Assembly: GCA_028564925.1 (NCBI GenBank)
Contig: CM053033.1
Location: 205,050,607 to 205,114,606 of the forward strand
Source: Lithobates sylvaticus
Taxonomy: Eukaryota > Chordata > Amphibia > Anura > Ranidae
Length of the DNA: 64,000 nucleotides
Reading direction: 5' to 3'
In this document: one piece after another, positions 11,472 through 23,649 of the stretch
How the letters are laid out: each line of letters begins with the position of its first letter
Numbering within the stretch: position 1 is the first letter of the stretch
The notes under the pieces: model-generated
The model's input: the letters and a program-made list of their open reading frames with translations, nothing else
The model's database searches: none
What the model was told of the DNA's origin: nothing
Position numbers and translations under genes: made by a program

Positions 11472-12010
11472 CTTTTGATATATGGAAATGCACAAAGTAC
11501 GGTCGTGGTAGGACTCGGCAGGATGCCAAGTGAAAAAATGTGGTCAGTCCCAAGGTAGGTGTGGCTACCTACCTGGTTTAACATTTAGTATATGAATTCT
11601 GTGTAATGATTAAAAAAGGAGTTTATTTTTTTCAATATGCAACTCGACTAAATTAAGTATTTTATACCTTGAGTTCAGTTTTACAGTGTTTGTACTGCTC
11701 CTGACAGTCTGCTATAGAGGAACCCCTCCCCCTGGTTTTTTCTCTATCCTCATTTTAGACCTCATAAAAATCAGCATATTGGAATCTTAATAGACTTTAA
11801 AATGTTTATCTGCTTTGTAGAGTTATTGCTGACTCTTGAGTTTATTTCCCAACAATAGTGTAAAGAGGAGGTACGGTCATATGTAAGAACGTTTTTTATA
11901 AAAAAAAAATTACATGGCAATTTGCCTAATGAAAGTACATTTGTTTGTTTTGTTCGAATAGGACAAAAAACGATTTCTTGTGCTGGTGGAATGTTTCTCA
12001 TTGATTTTAA
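11472..12010. other. No gene recognised
   Basis: Intronic or intergenic DNA with no element identified. Confidence 0.4.
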
Positions 12011-12027
12011 AATGGATTTGCTGCGTT

Positions 12028-12096
12028 TGGCCGCTAGATGGTGCTAAGTATCCAAGGAATTTCCTTTTGTTACCTAGCACCATCCAGTGGCCAAAT
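12028..12096. repeat. Short hairpin repeat
   Basis: The arms TTTGGCCGCTAGATGGTGCT and the complement AGCACCATCCAGTGGCCAAA enclose a loop of about 28 bp. It looks like a small foldback repeat; no target duplication was found. Confidence 0.6.
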
Positions 12097-12854
12097 GTGG
12101 TATTTTCTGTTTTAACTCAATTGAAAACATTCAACCAGCACAGAAAATAGCCTAATAACATTTGTATTTTGTATTTGCACAGAACCAATGTACATGCACT
12201 TTCACTGGAGGAATTGCTATGCATTTTTATTTTTATTATTTTATAAATTCAACCAATAGTAACTAGTTGTAATTTATTTTAACCTGCACCATAAAGAACT
12301 TTCAGATACATTGGGTATCACTTTTCTTTTATGTGTTTTGTGTGCTGTACTACCCAATCATTTTATAGTATGCATTTTCATTGTTGGGCTGAAAGACTGC
12401 TCCCCAAAAAGCATGGCTGTGTATACCGCTTGAATAGTGGGCGATCGTGCATTGCCAAGTCTAGGCTCATAAATCATCTTTGCTTCCTGTCATCCTGTCA
12501 CACTATAGGATCATTTAGCAAAAAAAAAATTCAATGAGCTGTTGGCAGGACTCTGATGACTTCCACATGAAGATGATGTAGGAGTCACGAGCTCTGTAAT
12601 TGAAAGACACTGGCATAAAAGGCTCCTGTTTTTTTTTATTTTTATTTACACTGCCCTATCAGAAATGATGAAAAATATGATTGGGGACTGGTAAATATGT
12701 TTTTTTGAACAATACAATACAGAATTCAAGCCTGATGGGAAGCAAATTTGATACAGGATTTAAAATCTATTTCTATTTAAATAAAAGCCGACGTCTCTGC
12801 TGCAAATGTGTGGAAGCACCCTATTACACACAGGCTGCACTGCATGTGCCAATC

Positions 12855-13572
12855 CAGTAGTGTATTTAGGTTTTGTGCTGCCCTAGGCCTGACAAAACTC
12901 GTGCACCCCCCTAATTTAAATATGACCCACCCCTTCCTGTCAAGGCCACACCCCTTGCTGTTTAAGACCCACCCTGAAATTTTCGAGTGGGGACACTAGT
13001 TCTGTGGGCCTTCGGGCGGGGGGGGCGGCAATGGATTACCTTTTTATTTGCATTGATTTCCTCTCACTTCCTGTTTGGCTATGGGGCAGGAAGTGAAGGG
13101 AAATCTCTACAATGGGACCGGGATGGTAAAAAATTAACTGACAGGGGCTGTAACTCTCCCTTACTCTATCCAAAAAAATAAGTGTTGCCTATAGTTCTAC
13201 TTTAAGCACAAATTTCTGATAATTTTATGGAGAGGACTAAGAAGATATAACCATGACAATGGTGCAGCAGAAAACATATAGCACAGTGAGGGAGGTTTGT
13301 GGTTCTGGATGATGGGACAGTCAGAATTTTGAAGCGGCACCCCCCCCCCCCCCTTACAGTTGCAGAATGCCGGCCGCTCGCATACCGGGAGCAGTAAGGC
13401 TGCTTTATGGGGCGCTAGACTAATTTGCCCCTCACCCCAGTCCGCCCCATAAGACTGGCGCTGCACTAACCGTGTAGCACAAGCTGGCGGGGACTCTTTC
13501 CATGCTGCCCCCCTGCAAAGTGCTGCCCTAGCCCTGGGCCTTGTCGGCCTAGGCCAGGATTCAGCGTTGCTC
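12855..13572. mobile_element. hAT-like non-autonomous element
   Basis: The left end CAGTAGTGTATTTAGG, followed by ctgccctaggcc, mirrors the right end ggcctaggccaggattcagc. The recalled consensus of this family starts with a hAT-type CAG. A block at 12985-13204 matches the interior of the TTAA element at 9640-9879, so it probably received an insertion. No clean 8-bp duplication was found, so the limits are approximate. Confidence 0.55.
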
Positions 13573-14283
13573 TAATCAACAGTATCAGAGTACAATTTAT
13601 AGCAATGAATTAAATGACTGGCTTGTCTGCTAGGTACACTGTCTTGAAAGTATAGCAACACATGAAATTCAGCCTTGCAATGAGCATCTGAAGAGTTTTT
13701 TTTTTTTGTGTCTCTAAAATGCAACATAAAGAGGTAATGGCAACGGAAAGAACACATGAGTTAGGTTATTCCCAACAAATGAACAGCACAAAAATTCCTC
13801 AACATTAATCTTCTGTTACAGCCCCTGGACCTGTCACAGGCTCCCTTTTTTAAGACTGCCAACTACACCTGCCTTTTCCGCCCACCTCCTCCATTCCTAG
13901 GACTGTGCTATAGCTTCCATCAATAAAAAGTGAATGGAGGAAGTGGACCTTTCATTTAATCTTCCCAGCCTACATTTGATCGATTTTCATTGATGGAAGC
14001 TATAGTCCAGCTTCTATGAATGGAAGAGGGGGTGAAAATGTCAGGTATGGTCTATACTCTTGACAAATACCTTGGACAGGAGCAGCTGATCATATTAACC
14101 CCCTCAGGAATAGAAGATCATCACTGTACTTGGAAAAAAAATGGGGGATTTGAAATAATAATAAAAAAAACTTAAAGGTACGAGCTTTTGAGATACTGTA
14201 ACTTGTAAAGCCTGAAGAGGGGATCTAAGTTATCCCAAGAGTCTGCACCTTTTGATAACTGAAGTTAGCTAATAAAGGGGATC
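13573..14283. other. No gene recognised; small foldback inside
   Basis: An inverted repeat with arms CTATAGCTTCCATCAAT and ATTGATGGAAGCTATAG spans about 13910-14006. Nothing else was identified. Confidence 0.5.
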
Positions 14284-14289
14284 ACTTAA

Positions 14290-14504
14290 AGCAGAAGTAA
14301 ACCCATCGATTTAACAGTCTAAAAAAAAAAGGCATGCCGGGAATGCTAACTGCACATTGGCTGTGCTCTCAACCAAACAGTCAAACCATCCAATGGCTGG
14401 TGTCATAACGGATCACATGTGCAGCACTGTGGCAGTTGAAGATTAAACAGAGGTAAAGATGGCAGCTTCCTTGGCTGAAAACGATAGGGGGGTTTACTTC
14501 CACT
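14290..14504. mobile_element. TTAA-flanked miniature element
   Basis: This 215-bp element is flanked by TTAA (14286-14289 and 14505-14508). The inverted ends are AGCAGAAGTAAACCC and GGGTTTACTTCCACT. Confidence 0.65.
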
Positions 14505-14898
14505 TTAAACCCCAACTTGTCTGCATAACCCCCACATTGAAAGGTATTTTTTTATTGTATAAATTATTGGCAATAACTCCTCCTTTAGATTGCTGTAATG
14601 CTCACAAATATAATATTATTTTCAATCATTCTTACGAATGTCATTTCCTTTCCTTCAGTCATATGTAGGGCTTATCTTTTTGTTCTGTTGTTGTTTTTTT
14701 TTTTTGTAGTCTCCACTTTGATTTATTGCTACACCCCCTGGAGTGCCGCCCCCCTATGTTTTTAATAGATTGATTTTTTTTTTTATATTATTGCCTTTTT
14801 CAGATGTCCTCTGACCTGCCATGTGACACGCAGGGTTCTCTTCTCTCATGCGATGCAGTACTCATTAAAGCAGGGTGTCAGTGATGTGATGATGTTAG

Positions 14899-15793
14899 CA
14901 TGGGTGTCCGCAGGTAGGGGCAAGGGGGGTCAAATGCCCCACCTGGAATCAGGGATCAGATCTTAAATTTAGCACAGTTGCATCGCTATCAGGGTGCGGA
15001 TAGCCCACACCAAGGTGCCACCCGCCAGTGGGGTGACACCATCAAGGTGCTGTCAAGCCCCCTCCATCAGTGTAGTGTGACTTCGGCTCTCTTCCCTGCT
15101 CAGTCCAGCAGAGAACTCAGCGGCGCTGTGACAGGGGAAAGGCGAGCTGCGGGCTGTCAGAGGTTTCCCCCCCGCTCACCTCCCCTTTCTCCTGTCAGGG
15201 AGAATAGACGGGGGCTCTCACAGGTTCCCCTCCCAGCTTCCTGCACGCTTTGTTCCTTCCCTATTGGCCATAACTGAGGGCCAATCAAAGGAGTCTAGGA
15301 GAGGATGGCATCATGGGACATGTAGTCTCAAAGATTGGCGGCCCCATTTTCCACAGGGAGGAGGCTACAGCTCGATCAAGAGAGAGATTGAGAGACTGCA
15401 GCCTGGAAAAGAGCTGAGGGAGAGAGTGCTACAGGACAAAGAATGAGTAGTGTACTGGGCGGAGGCCAGAAAGAGAGAGAGCCACGCTGCCCAGCACCAC
15501 CAGAGAGAGAAAGACGGAGTCACTACCAGCGTACAGACATGCTACACTACTGACTAGAGTCGCCCCCGGGGAACCCAGAATGAGCGATCGTCCAGCCGGA
15601 GGGATCACTGCTGTAGTTTTGCTGGGTCTCATAAGAGGGCCTGTTGGCCGTTATCCATTACTTATCCTAAGGACTGTACTGCGTCTGCAGTCTCTGACCA
15701 TGATAATGTGACAAAGACATTGTCAAAAAGGGGCAGTGCATGGGTGACCCTAAAATGATGCCCCCCCTGAAAAAAGTTCTGCGGTCACCCATG
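14899..15793. mobile_element. hAT non-autonomous element, 895 bp
   Basis: The inverted ends CATGGGTGTCCGCAGG and CTGCGGTCACCCATG are flanked by 8-bp near-duplications, gatgttag and gatgtcag (7 of 8 match). It has a G+C-rich centre without a recognisable gene; the 99-codon frame at 14978 lies wholly inside and is rejected. Confidence 0.78.
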
Positions 15794-15975
15794 GATGTCA
15801 GTGATGTGATGTCAGTGCCATTCTTGGTTTCATTATACTGTAGTGCAGGACCTCCTTTCAGCTCACCCCAGCTTTACCCATACTTACTCCGAATGCTGTG
15901 CTAATAGAGACAAATCCATGGATGTCGCTTGGCTGGAGCAGCTCTGATCGCATGTACCAGTCCACATGATCTTAA

Positions 15976-16339
15976 AGGATAAGTTCACCTTTTGATAGAA
16001 AATAATAAATGCACAACTTTTTGCAGGTAAAAAAAGTGCACATATTTGTTGCAGGAGCCTGTACAGCATTGCACCAGCGAGCAGCAGATTACTTGCTTGC
16101 TCGTACCTTGTACAGGCAATCCAATACATGCATACATACATGCTAAGGATGTTGGGACTTGTAGTTTTCTATTTACAGAACACTGGGAATAAGTGACACA
16201 GCACAATTATCAAGCTAGCGGAGGGGGAGAGATTATCCCCCTCCGTTGGCTGTCAAAGCGGGGGCTGGTCCTTTCTTAACATGTTACATGTTACACCCTG
16301 AATATGGGTGTAATATATTATGAAAGGTGAACTTATTCT
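15976..16339. mobile_element. TTAA-flanked miniature element
   Basis: The inverted ends AGGATAAGTTCACCTTTTGA and TGAAAGGTGAACTTATTCT are flanked by TTAA on the left and TTAG on the right. No coding content. Confidence 0.65.
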
Positions 16340-16343
16340 TTAG

Positions 16344-17487
16344 GGCTTGCTCATGTGTGTGGCAGTCTTTGCCACCTCTCTTTAAAAAAAAAAAAAAAAG
16401 CACTCTGCAATGGATTACTTTTCTGAGGCGTTTGACAGGCAATGAAGAGAGGATATACTGCCTGTTTTAACTCTCAAAATGCTTACCCACTGTCCCTCAA
16501 ATGTGTGCATTGCATGGGGTATCTGGGCGCTTGTGGCACAGCTCCATTCAATTAAGTGTATTGCATTTGGCGGTGGTAGTGTCCGCCAAATGCAACATGC
16601 CATTTTGTGTACAGCTCTGTTTGGCTGCATGCCCTTATTCAGGTAGGTGGTCAGGGGGCAGTAAAACCACAACTCAACCATCTGATTTTGCTGCCCTCTG
16701 GCTGCCCGTGAGAAAAGAGCTCTTACATCCAATCAATGCTTATGATCAGACTCTGAACACAAACATTTGCTCTTGCTTTCAGTAGTGTGGAGAGGGGTCT
16801 TATTGCTGTATCCCTCTTGGTGGTTCCCCCCCCCCCCACTTCCTGTTTTGGTCACCGACATAAGACAATAAGGGACCACCGAGAACAATACAGTTAACTA
16901 TATACAATACAGTTCACTAGTCCAAAATGTAAAAAAAAGTGTTTCCTTTAAAATGAAAAACATATTGCAGTGCCACTTTCGACCTACAGGCGATGAGGGG
17001 AGCCACTAAACACAGCATTTTTTTTTTTTTTTCTTCCACACTGTACATATGCAATGCCCATACTTTAGTAAAGAGCATTTATATACTGTGCCTTGCCAAT
17101 GGTAAAACAATGGTAAAACGCAATAAATCTGTGTAATTGTTGGCAGACATTAGTAGGTATATTTCTATAAAGAAAAGAAAATTGTAGAGCTATTCATTCA
17201 GTGAAACTGCATGTACATTTGTTCTGTGGGAATGTGGGCAAAATAAAATGTTAGGCTCTTTTCTCACCAAGTCAAATGTTGTTATTTATACAAATTCGAA
17301 TGAACCAGGACACTATTGCATTATGGCCACTAGATGGAACTGATGATCATAGGAAATAAATACTTATTACTAATATGATTGCTACATCTAGTAATCATAA
17401 TGTAGTATTTTTTTTTCAAAGCATTGTTTTAATGAAAGAAATTAAAAGTGACACTAAACTTTAAAAAAATATGTTTTAAAAAATATA
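16344..17487. other. No gene recognised
   Basis: Includes A runs near 16384, a C run near 16827 and a T run near 17020. No element was identified with confidence. Confidence 0.45.
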
Positions 17488-17489
17488 TA

Positions 17490-17956
17490 CAGTGGAACCT
17501 TGGTTTACGAGTAACGCGATTAACGAGCATATTGAAAGACTAGCAACTTTTTTTTTTTTTTTTTAAATCCTGACTCGGGTTGCGAGTGTTGTCTCAAAAA
17601 CGAGCAGGATTCAAGCCAATGGGGTGTACAGTACCGCATTCGGCCAGAGGTGCGGGGGCGCTGGTGACACTTGGAATGGTTTGGAGCTGTTTGGAATTAC
17701 TTGGAATCTCTTGGAAATACTCTGTTCCCGAGTGTTTCCGAGTTCAGCCGAGCTGCCCCTGAGTATTTCCGAGGCTCTCCAGCACCCCCCCCCCACCTCT
17801 GGCTACATGTAGTATTGCATGCAATAGAAGTCCATGCGGAACTAATTATCTTCATTTCAATTGACTTCTATGGGGGAACTCGCTTTGATATTTGAGTGCT
17901 TTGGATTACAAGCATTTTCCTGGAACGGATTATGCTCGTAATCCAAGGTTCCACTG
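17490..17956. mobile_element. pogo/Tigger-like non-autonomous element
   Basis: This 467-bp element is flanked by TA (17488-17489 and 17957-17958). Its termini CAGTGGAACCTTGGTTTACG and TAATCCAAGGTTCCACTG are inverted. The CAGTGG terminus and TA target fit Tc1/mariner superfamily elements of the pogo/Tigger type. Internal tggaattacttgg-type short repeats are visible at 17672-17725. Confidence 0.88.
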
Positions 17957-18514
17957 TATACATATATGATTCAAGTATGCATACTTGCATCCCTTCTATT
18001 TCTCTCAGCCTCCTCCAAATCTCCAAATTCCTTGTTTCTTCTGCAGATCTGACTTTCTGTTAGAGGGTGGCTACATTTATTCTCCATGGTCCCACTGTAA
18101 GTAGGAGCATAGCCACCCTCTCTTGCGAGGTGGAACAGGGACTAAGGGATAGAGAAGTGCACATGACAGCAACTAACATGCAATGCTCGCGGCAGACAAA
18201 AGGAATTGAGGGGAAAAAGGAGAGGTTGGGAAGCTCACAAATGACATCAGTATGAAGCAATTTCATGAAATATAGATTACAGGATCATTAAGTAGTGGAT
18301 GTGTATAAATTATTTTTGGCGAATAGGGATATAATGTAGTTAAGTGTCATTTTAAGCTGAAGTTTGGCAAAAAAAAATGCCCTACAACTTTAGTCACATC
18401 ACCTGTAACAAAAATGATGTCCCACGTTGTTCAGACAGCTGGATCCCTGAAGAAATCTTCACTGTAGGGATGCCCCGTCCTCTTCCTGGCACCCACCTTC
18501 CGTTGCTGCAAAGG

Positions 18515-18777
18515 TCTTTAGGGAAACAGCAGTACAGATGATCCAATATGGACACGCCCCCCTCCTTCCTCCTCCATTGAGAAAAGTTCTTTCACCGATT
18601 ACACTGCTTGTAGCACAATCTGTGAATGGGGAGAGAATCCTGTTACTGATCAGATTTCCCCCATTCACAGATTGTGTTACAAGCAGTGTAATCGGTGAAA
18701 GAACTTTTCTCAATGGAGGAAGAGTAAGGCGGGGGCGTGTCCCCATCGGATAATCTGTACTGCTGTTCTGTCTAAAG
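18515..18777. repeat. Long near-perfect hairpin
   Basis: Core arms 18570-18631 and 18660-18720 (about 61 bp) are almost perfectly complementary, with one substitution noticed, around a loop of about 28 bp. The outer arms extend the pairing less perfectly from ctttag at 18516 (through acagcagtacagat and gacacgccccc) to ctaaag at 18777. It is probably a foldback element; a clean target duplication was not found. Confidence 0.85.
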
Positions 18778-19196
18778 TCCCAAAGCTGTTAACCACTGCC
18801 GCGCTGGAGTTTTAGAACAGTGAGAGGCCAGGGAATCCCTGTAGTGCAGATTTTATTCAGGATCCAGCTTGCCTGTACAACATCGGACATACCTCATTAC
18901 AAGTGATGTGACTAAAACTGTAGGGATTTTATATTTATTTACACACAGACACACACTATAAAAAGTCTACACACCCCTGTTAAAATGTCAGGTTTCTGTG
19001 ATGTAAAAAAAAATGAGACCAAGATAAATAATTTCAAAACTTTTTCCACCTTTTAATGTGACCTAATAAACTGTACAACCCAATCTAAAAACAAACTAAA
19101 ATCTTTTAGGGGGGAAGTAAAAATAAAATAATGTGGATGCATAACTGGGATGTAGCTGTGTTCAGAATTAAGCAATCACATTCAAACGCATGTTAA

Positions 19197-19432
19197 GGCC
19201 CCTTTCACACTTGTGCGACTTCAAAGTTGCGCGATTTTACCGCAATTTCAAGGAATGCCTGTGTAAGTGGCATCAAAATCGGACCAAAGTAGTGCAGGGA
19301 CTACTTTGAAGTCGGAAGGACTTGGAGTCGTACTAATATGAATGGCTGTCATTGGAAATCATGGGGAACGACTTGTCATGCTACTTTGCAGTCCCAAATC
19401 GTGAGACAAGTCAGATAAGTGTGAAAGGGGCC
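19197..19432. mobile_element. Harbinger-like miniature element inside Tc1
   Basis: This 236-bp insert has inverted ends GGCCCCTTTCACACTTGTGC and AAGTGTGAAAGGGGCC with TAA on both sides (19194-19196 and 19433-19435). Removing it and one TAA restores the recalled Tc1 sequence catgttaaataggag, which confirms a 3-bp target duplication. Confidence 0.9.
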
Positions 19433-19917
19433 TAAATAGGAGTCAGTACACACCTGCCTTCATTTAAAGTGCCTCTGATTAGCCCCAAATAAAGTTCAGC
19501 TGTTCTAGTAGGTCTTTCCTGACATTTTCTTAGTCACATCAGAAGGATCTCATTGTTAAAAGGTATCAGTCAGGAGAAGGGTACAAAAGAATTTCCAAGG
19601 CATTAGATATACAACGGAACAAAGTAAAGACAGTCATCATCAAGTGGAGAAAATATGGCACAGTGACATTACCAAGAACTGGATGTCCCTCTGGACGTCC
19701 CTCCAAAATTGATGAAAAGACAAGAAAACTGGTCAGGGAGGCTACCAGGAGGTCTACAGCAACATTAAAGGAGCTGCAGGAATATCTGTGTGGTACATGG
19801 GAACACAATCTCCTGTATTCTTCATGTCTGGGCTATGGGGTAGAGTGGCGAGTAGAAAGCCTTTTTTTATGAAGAAAAACATCCAAGCCCAGTTAAATTT
19901 TACAAAAACACATCTGA

Positions 19918-20214
<297 letters not shown>

Positions 20215-20300
20215 TAAGAAATGGCTTTATCAGAACAAGAACGTTTTGGAATGACCCAGCCAGAGCCCAATTGAAAATCTGTGGGGCACACTTTTGCAAA

Positions 20301-20585
20301 CTTACGAACGCCCGCCCTACGAACATCCCCTACTTACGAACCGGGCGCTGCGGGGACCCTCCGCCATTTTCCGCCGTCCTCCGGCCGTTCTGCGCATGCG
20401 CGGCCAGACGGAGCTTCGGAAAATGACGGCAAACTTCGAAAATGTCCGTAATTTTCTGCGCATGCGCAGAACGGCATTAGACGGAACATCGGAAATGTCC
20501 GTAATTGTCGGTCTTACTTACGAACAATTCCAAGATAAGAACAGGCGGCCAGTCCCTAACGAGTTCGTAACTCGGGGACCCCCTG
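20301..20585. mobile_element. TA-flanked miniature element, 5'-truncated copy
   Basis: This copy of the family at 22213-22516 ends with GGGGACCCCCTG followed by TA. It lacks the left CAGGGGGTCCCCGA terminus; Tc1 sequence is joined directly to cttacgaacgccc. A deletion after insertion removed the left end and neighbouring Tc1 sequence. It carries two GCGCATGCGC palindromes (about 20392 and 20458). Confidence 0.85.
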
Positions 20586-20920
20586 TATTGGCAAGTCAAG
20601 ATGTGCCATGCTGATAGACTCATACCCAAAAAGACTGAGTTTTGTAATGAAATCAAAATTTGCTTTAGCAAAGTATTAGTTTAAGGGTGTGCACACTTAT
20701 GCAACCATATTATTATTTTATTTTTATTTTTACTTCGCTCCACCTAAAAATTTCAGTTTGACGTTCAACTGAGTTGTACAGTTTATAGGTTACATTAAAG
20801 GTGGAAAAAGTTCTGAAATTATATTATTTTTGCTAAATTTTTTTTACTTCACAGAAGCCTAACATTTTAACAGGGGTGTGTAGACTTTTCATCTCCACTG
20901 TGTGTATGTATATATATATA

Positions 20921-21542
20921 TGTGGCTCATGGCCAAAGTTCAAAGAGCTATAAACAATAAGAAAGGCGCTTTAAAAAAATATAAAAATGAAGGAACGCTA
21001 TTGTCGTTTAAATGTTAAAAATAATATAACAGAATATGTAAGAAGGAAATCGAGGACGCAAAAAATTCAAATCGAATGACGAATTGCAAAAGATAGTAGG
21101 AAAAACCCTAAAAGATTCTTCAAATATATTAATAGTTAAAAGCTCAGGTCTGAGCATGTAGGCATTTTACACAATAATCTAGAGTGGGTGACTGGGGACA
21201 AAGAGAAGGCAAATGTACTAAATACATTCTTCAGTTTTGTGTTTACAAGGGAGCATGGGGGAGCTCATGTCCATAATGGGGGTGGTAGTGACACAGCCCC
21301 GAATGATCCACAATGGCTCAAAAGTGATATGGTCCAGAAATATTTAGACAGAGTAAAGGGGGATAAAGCATCTGGACCAGATGGCATCCACCCACGGATC
21401 CTAAAAGAATTGAGCTCTTTAATTTCATAGCCATTGTATCAAATTTTTAGGGACTTATTAATAATGGGAATAGTACCACTGGATTGGCGTAGGGCCAATG
21501 TGGTGCCTAGATTTAAAAAGGGAACAAAGTCTTTATCAAGTA
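20921..21542 (+). mobile_element. CR1/L2-type LINE, ORF2 fragment, 5' part
   Basis: The + strand encodes the linker and start of a non-LTR reverse transcriptase. It includes NTFFSFVFT and later DRVKGDKASGPDGIHPRILK, followed by the frame that ends near FKKGTKSLSS. The copy is truncated at both ends and has internal stops upstream. It continues at 22637 after the element at 21543-22636. Confidence 0.87.
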
Positions 21543-22636
21543 CCATATATACTCGAGTATAAGCCGAGTTTTTCAGCACATTTTATTGTGCTGAAAGTGC
21601 CCCCTGGCTTATACTCGAGTCAAGCACTTTTCTGCAGCAGAAAATTCAATTTTCCAAACCAACTTTGGGCCCCGTATCTCAGGGCCACTTGGTGCTAGGA
21701 ACACGAAATGTGGTGTGCAAACCCAGTGGATCCTGCACCACAATATATGAAAAGCTAGGGTTCCTAGCACCACGTGGCCCCGAGATACGGTGCCCCAAAG
21801 TCGCTTCAGAAAATGTAATTCTCTGCTTCAGAAAAGTGCTTGTCATTTTCCGAACCGACTTTGGGGCCCCGTATCTCGGGGCCACTTAGTGCTAGGAACT
21901 TCAGCTTTGGATATGTTGTGGTGCAGGTTCCTCTGGGTTTGGACACAATTTTGGGTTCCTAGCACCAAGTGGCCCCGAGATACGGGGGCCCCAAATTCGG
22001 TAAATTGTGTCCATCTGCAGCAATGTTATTTCGGGACCCTTTGGGTCCGGAGACCCCAAATTTTGGCTGCAGCTAGGGGGCATCTAGGAACCCTTGCCTA
22101 CCGAGTTTGAAGTTCGGGGGACCTATGGCTGCAAATGGGCACAGTGAGGCATGCAAATGGGCACAGTGAGGCTGCAAATGGGCATTGTTGACCCTCTTTT
22201 CCATTTACAGTACAGGGGGTCCCCGACTTACGAACGCCCGACCTACGAACATCCTCTACTTACGAACGGGGCGCTGCGGGGACCCTCCGCCATTTTCCGC
22301 CGTCCTCAAGCCATTCTGCGCATGCGCGGCCATACGGAGCCTCGGAAAATGCCGGCAAACTTCGGAAATGTCCATAATTTGCCGTGCATGCGCAGAACGG
22401 CAATAGACGGATAATCGGAAATGTCCAGAAATGTCCGTAATTGTCGGTCTGCGCATGCGCGGCCGACTTGCGAACAATTCCGACTTAAGAACAGTTCGTA
22501 ACTCGGGGACCCCCTGTAGCTGCGCATTTCTCACCCTAGGCTTATACTGGAGTCAATACGTTTTTTCCCAGTTTTTTGTGGTAAAATTAGGTGCCTCGGC
22601 TTATATTCCTGGCAGCTTATACTCGAGTATATACGG
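21543..22636. mobile_element. TA-flanked foldback element, copy 1
   Basis: The termini CCATATATACTCGAGTATAA and ACTCGAGTATATACGG are inverted, with TA on both sides (21541-21542 and 22637-22638). Deleting it and one TA restores the LINE reading frame (S-S-N-Y-K-P-V-S). The interior holds alternating inverted blocks of ggccccgtatctcgggg and tggccccgagatacggggcc. It is split by the element at 22213-22516. The second copy, in opposite orientation, is at 51336-52079. Confidence 0.92.
22213..22516. mobile_element. TA-flanked miniature element (pogo/mariner-like), complete copy
   Basis: This 304-bp element has inverted ends CAGGGGGTCCCCGACTTACG and CGTAACTCGGGGACCCCCTG, and TA on both sides. Comparison with the uninterrupted element at 51336-52079 (cacttacagtagctgcgc on its minus strand) confirms insertion at a single TA. 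It carries two full GCGCATGCGC palindromes, near 22318 and 22451, and one near-copy near 22384. Confidence 0.93.
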
Positions 22637-22805
22637 TAACTATAAACCTGTTAGTTTAACTTCTATAGTTGGGAAGATACTGGAGAGTTTAATAAAAGAC
22701 CACATAAACGAGTTCTTGCTGGAAAAAAATATTTTAAGCAACAGACAGCATGGGTTCATGAAAGACAGAAATTGTCAAACAAATCAGATTTTCATTTCAA
22801 CCTAT
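22637..22805 (+). mobile_element. CR1/L2-type LINE, ORF2 fragment, continuation
   Basis: The reverse transcriptase continues as NYKPVSLTSIVGKILESLIK, then DHINEFLLEKNILSNRQHGF and MKDRNCQTNQ, the conserved blocks around RT motifs 1-2. It breaks off at a fragment of a Tc1 element. Confidence 0.9.
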
Positions 22806-22878
22806 GTAAGACTGGGATGCAATTAAAGTTCATGTGCATGAATAGGCAGTCGTCCCAATACTTTTTACAATATAGTGT
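22806..22878. mobile_element. Tc1-like 3' terminal fragment
   Basis: The run agactgggatgcaattaaag to acaatatagtgta is the right end of the Tc1 family also seen at 9166-9585, 46281 and 60412. Only the terminal 70 or so bases remain. Confidence 0.85.
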
Positions 22879-22879
22879 A

Positions 22880-23649
22880 TTTTTAGCCCCTCACTGTCCA
22901 TGTGCTTGAGGCCAATCCCGAGTGCCCGAGTTACAAACTGCTGAAAAAAATTAGTCCGTTAGCTATTCCCTAGAAAATTACTAAGAATTTCTTAATGAGA
23001 AACCACTTAAAAAAAGGCCATTGACATCAGTCTAAGAAATATGAAACAATAAGGTTAATTTATTAAAACTAGAGCAAAGAATAATGGAATTTCTTATAGC
23101 AGTCAATCAGAATTTTCCGGCCTGGTTTTTTGACATCTGAAGCAAAAGAGTAACTGATCCATACAGGAACAAGTTAATCTTGTTTTCAGATCTACTGCAA
23201 AACCTTGCTTGTTCCGTTCAGCCAGAGAATGAAAGCTAAAACCTGATTGGTTGACATGGGCAGTTGCCCTTCTTTTTTTTTTTTTGCTTAATTTTTCATA
23301 AACCAATCTAGTGTTATGGATCGGGTAAATTAACACGGCTGATCTGTCTCAAGACACGTCAGTGGGTGTGATGTATGCGGGGCTTGCAGTGCTGGCTGTG
23401 TGGCCATTTGCCTATGAAGTGTGTGTGTGGGGATTGCGGGAATGCTCGGTATTTGCTGAGTGCAGGTCACAGTAAAACCAGGAACAGGTGCAGACCTAAA
23501 ATATCCCAGTGGCCTGTGGAGGGGGGAGAGGGGTGCAGGGCCAGGGACGGGCACGGTCTACTGTAATCAGAGAGAAAACAGGGATGTACATGCTATTTTA
23601 TATTTTGCCTTCATAATTAATGATAAATACAGGAAAATCCTAAAAATAA
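22880..23649. other. No gene recognised
   Basis: Intronic or intergenic DNA. The short frames on both strands near 23330-23669 show no family features. Confidence 0.45.

Noticed and set aside
18515-18777. MicroRNA gene
   Set aside because: Arms are far longer than a pre-miRNA and match a foldback element; no evidence for a processed product in sequence alone.
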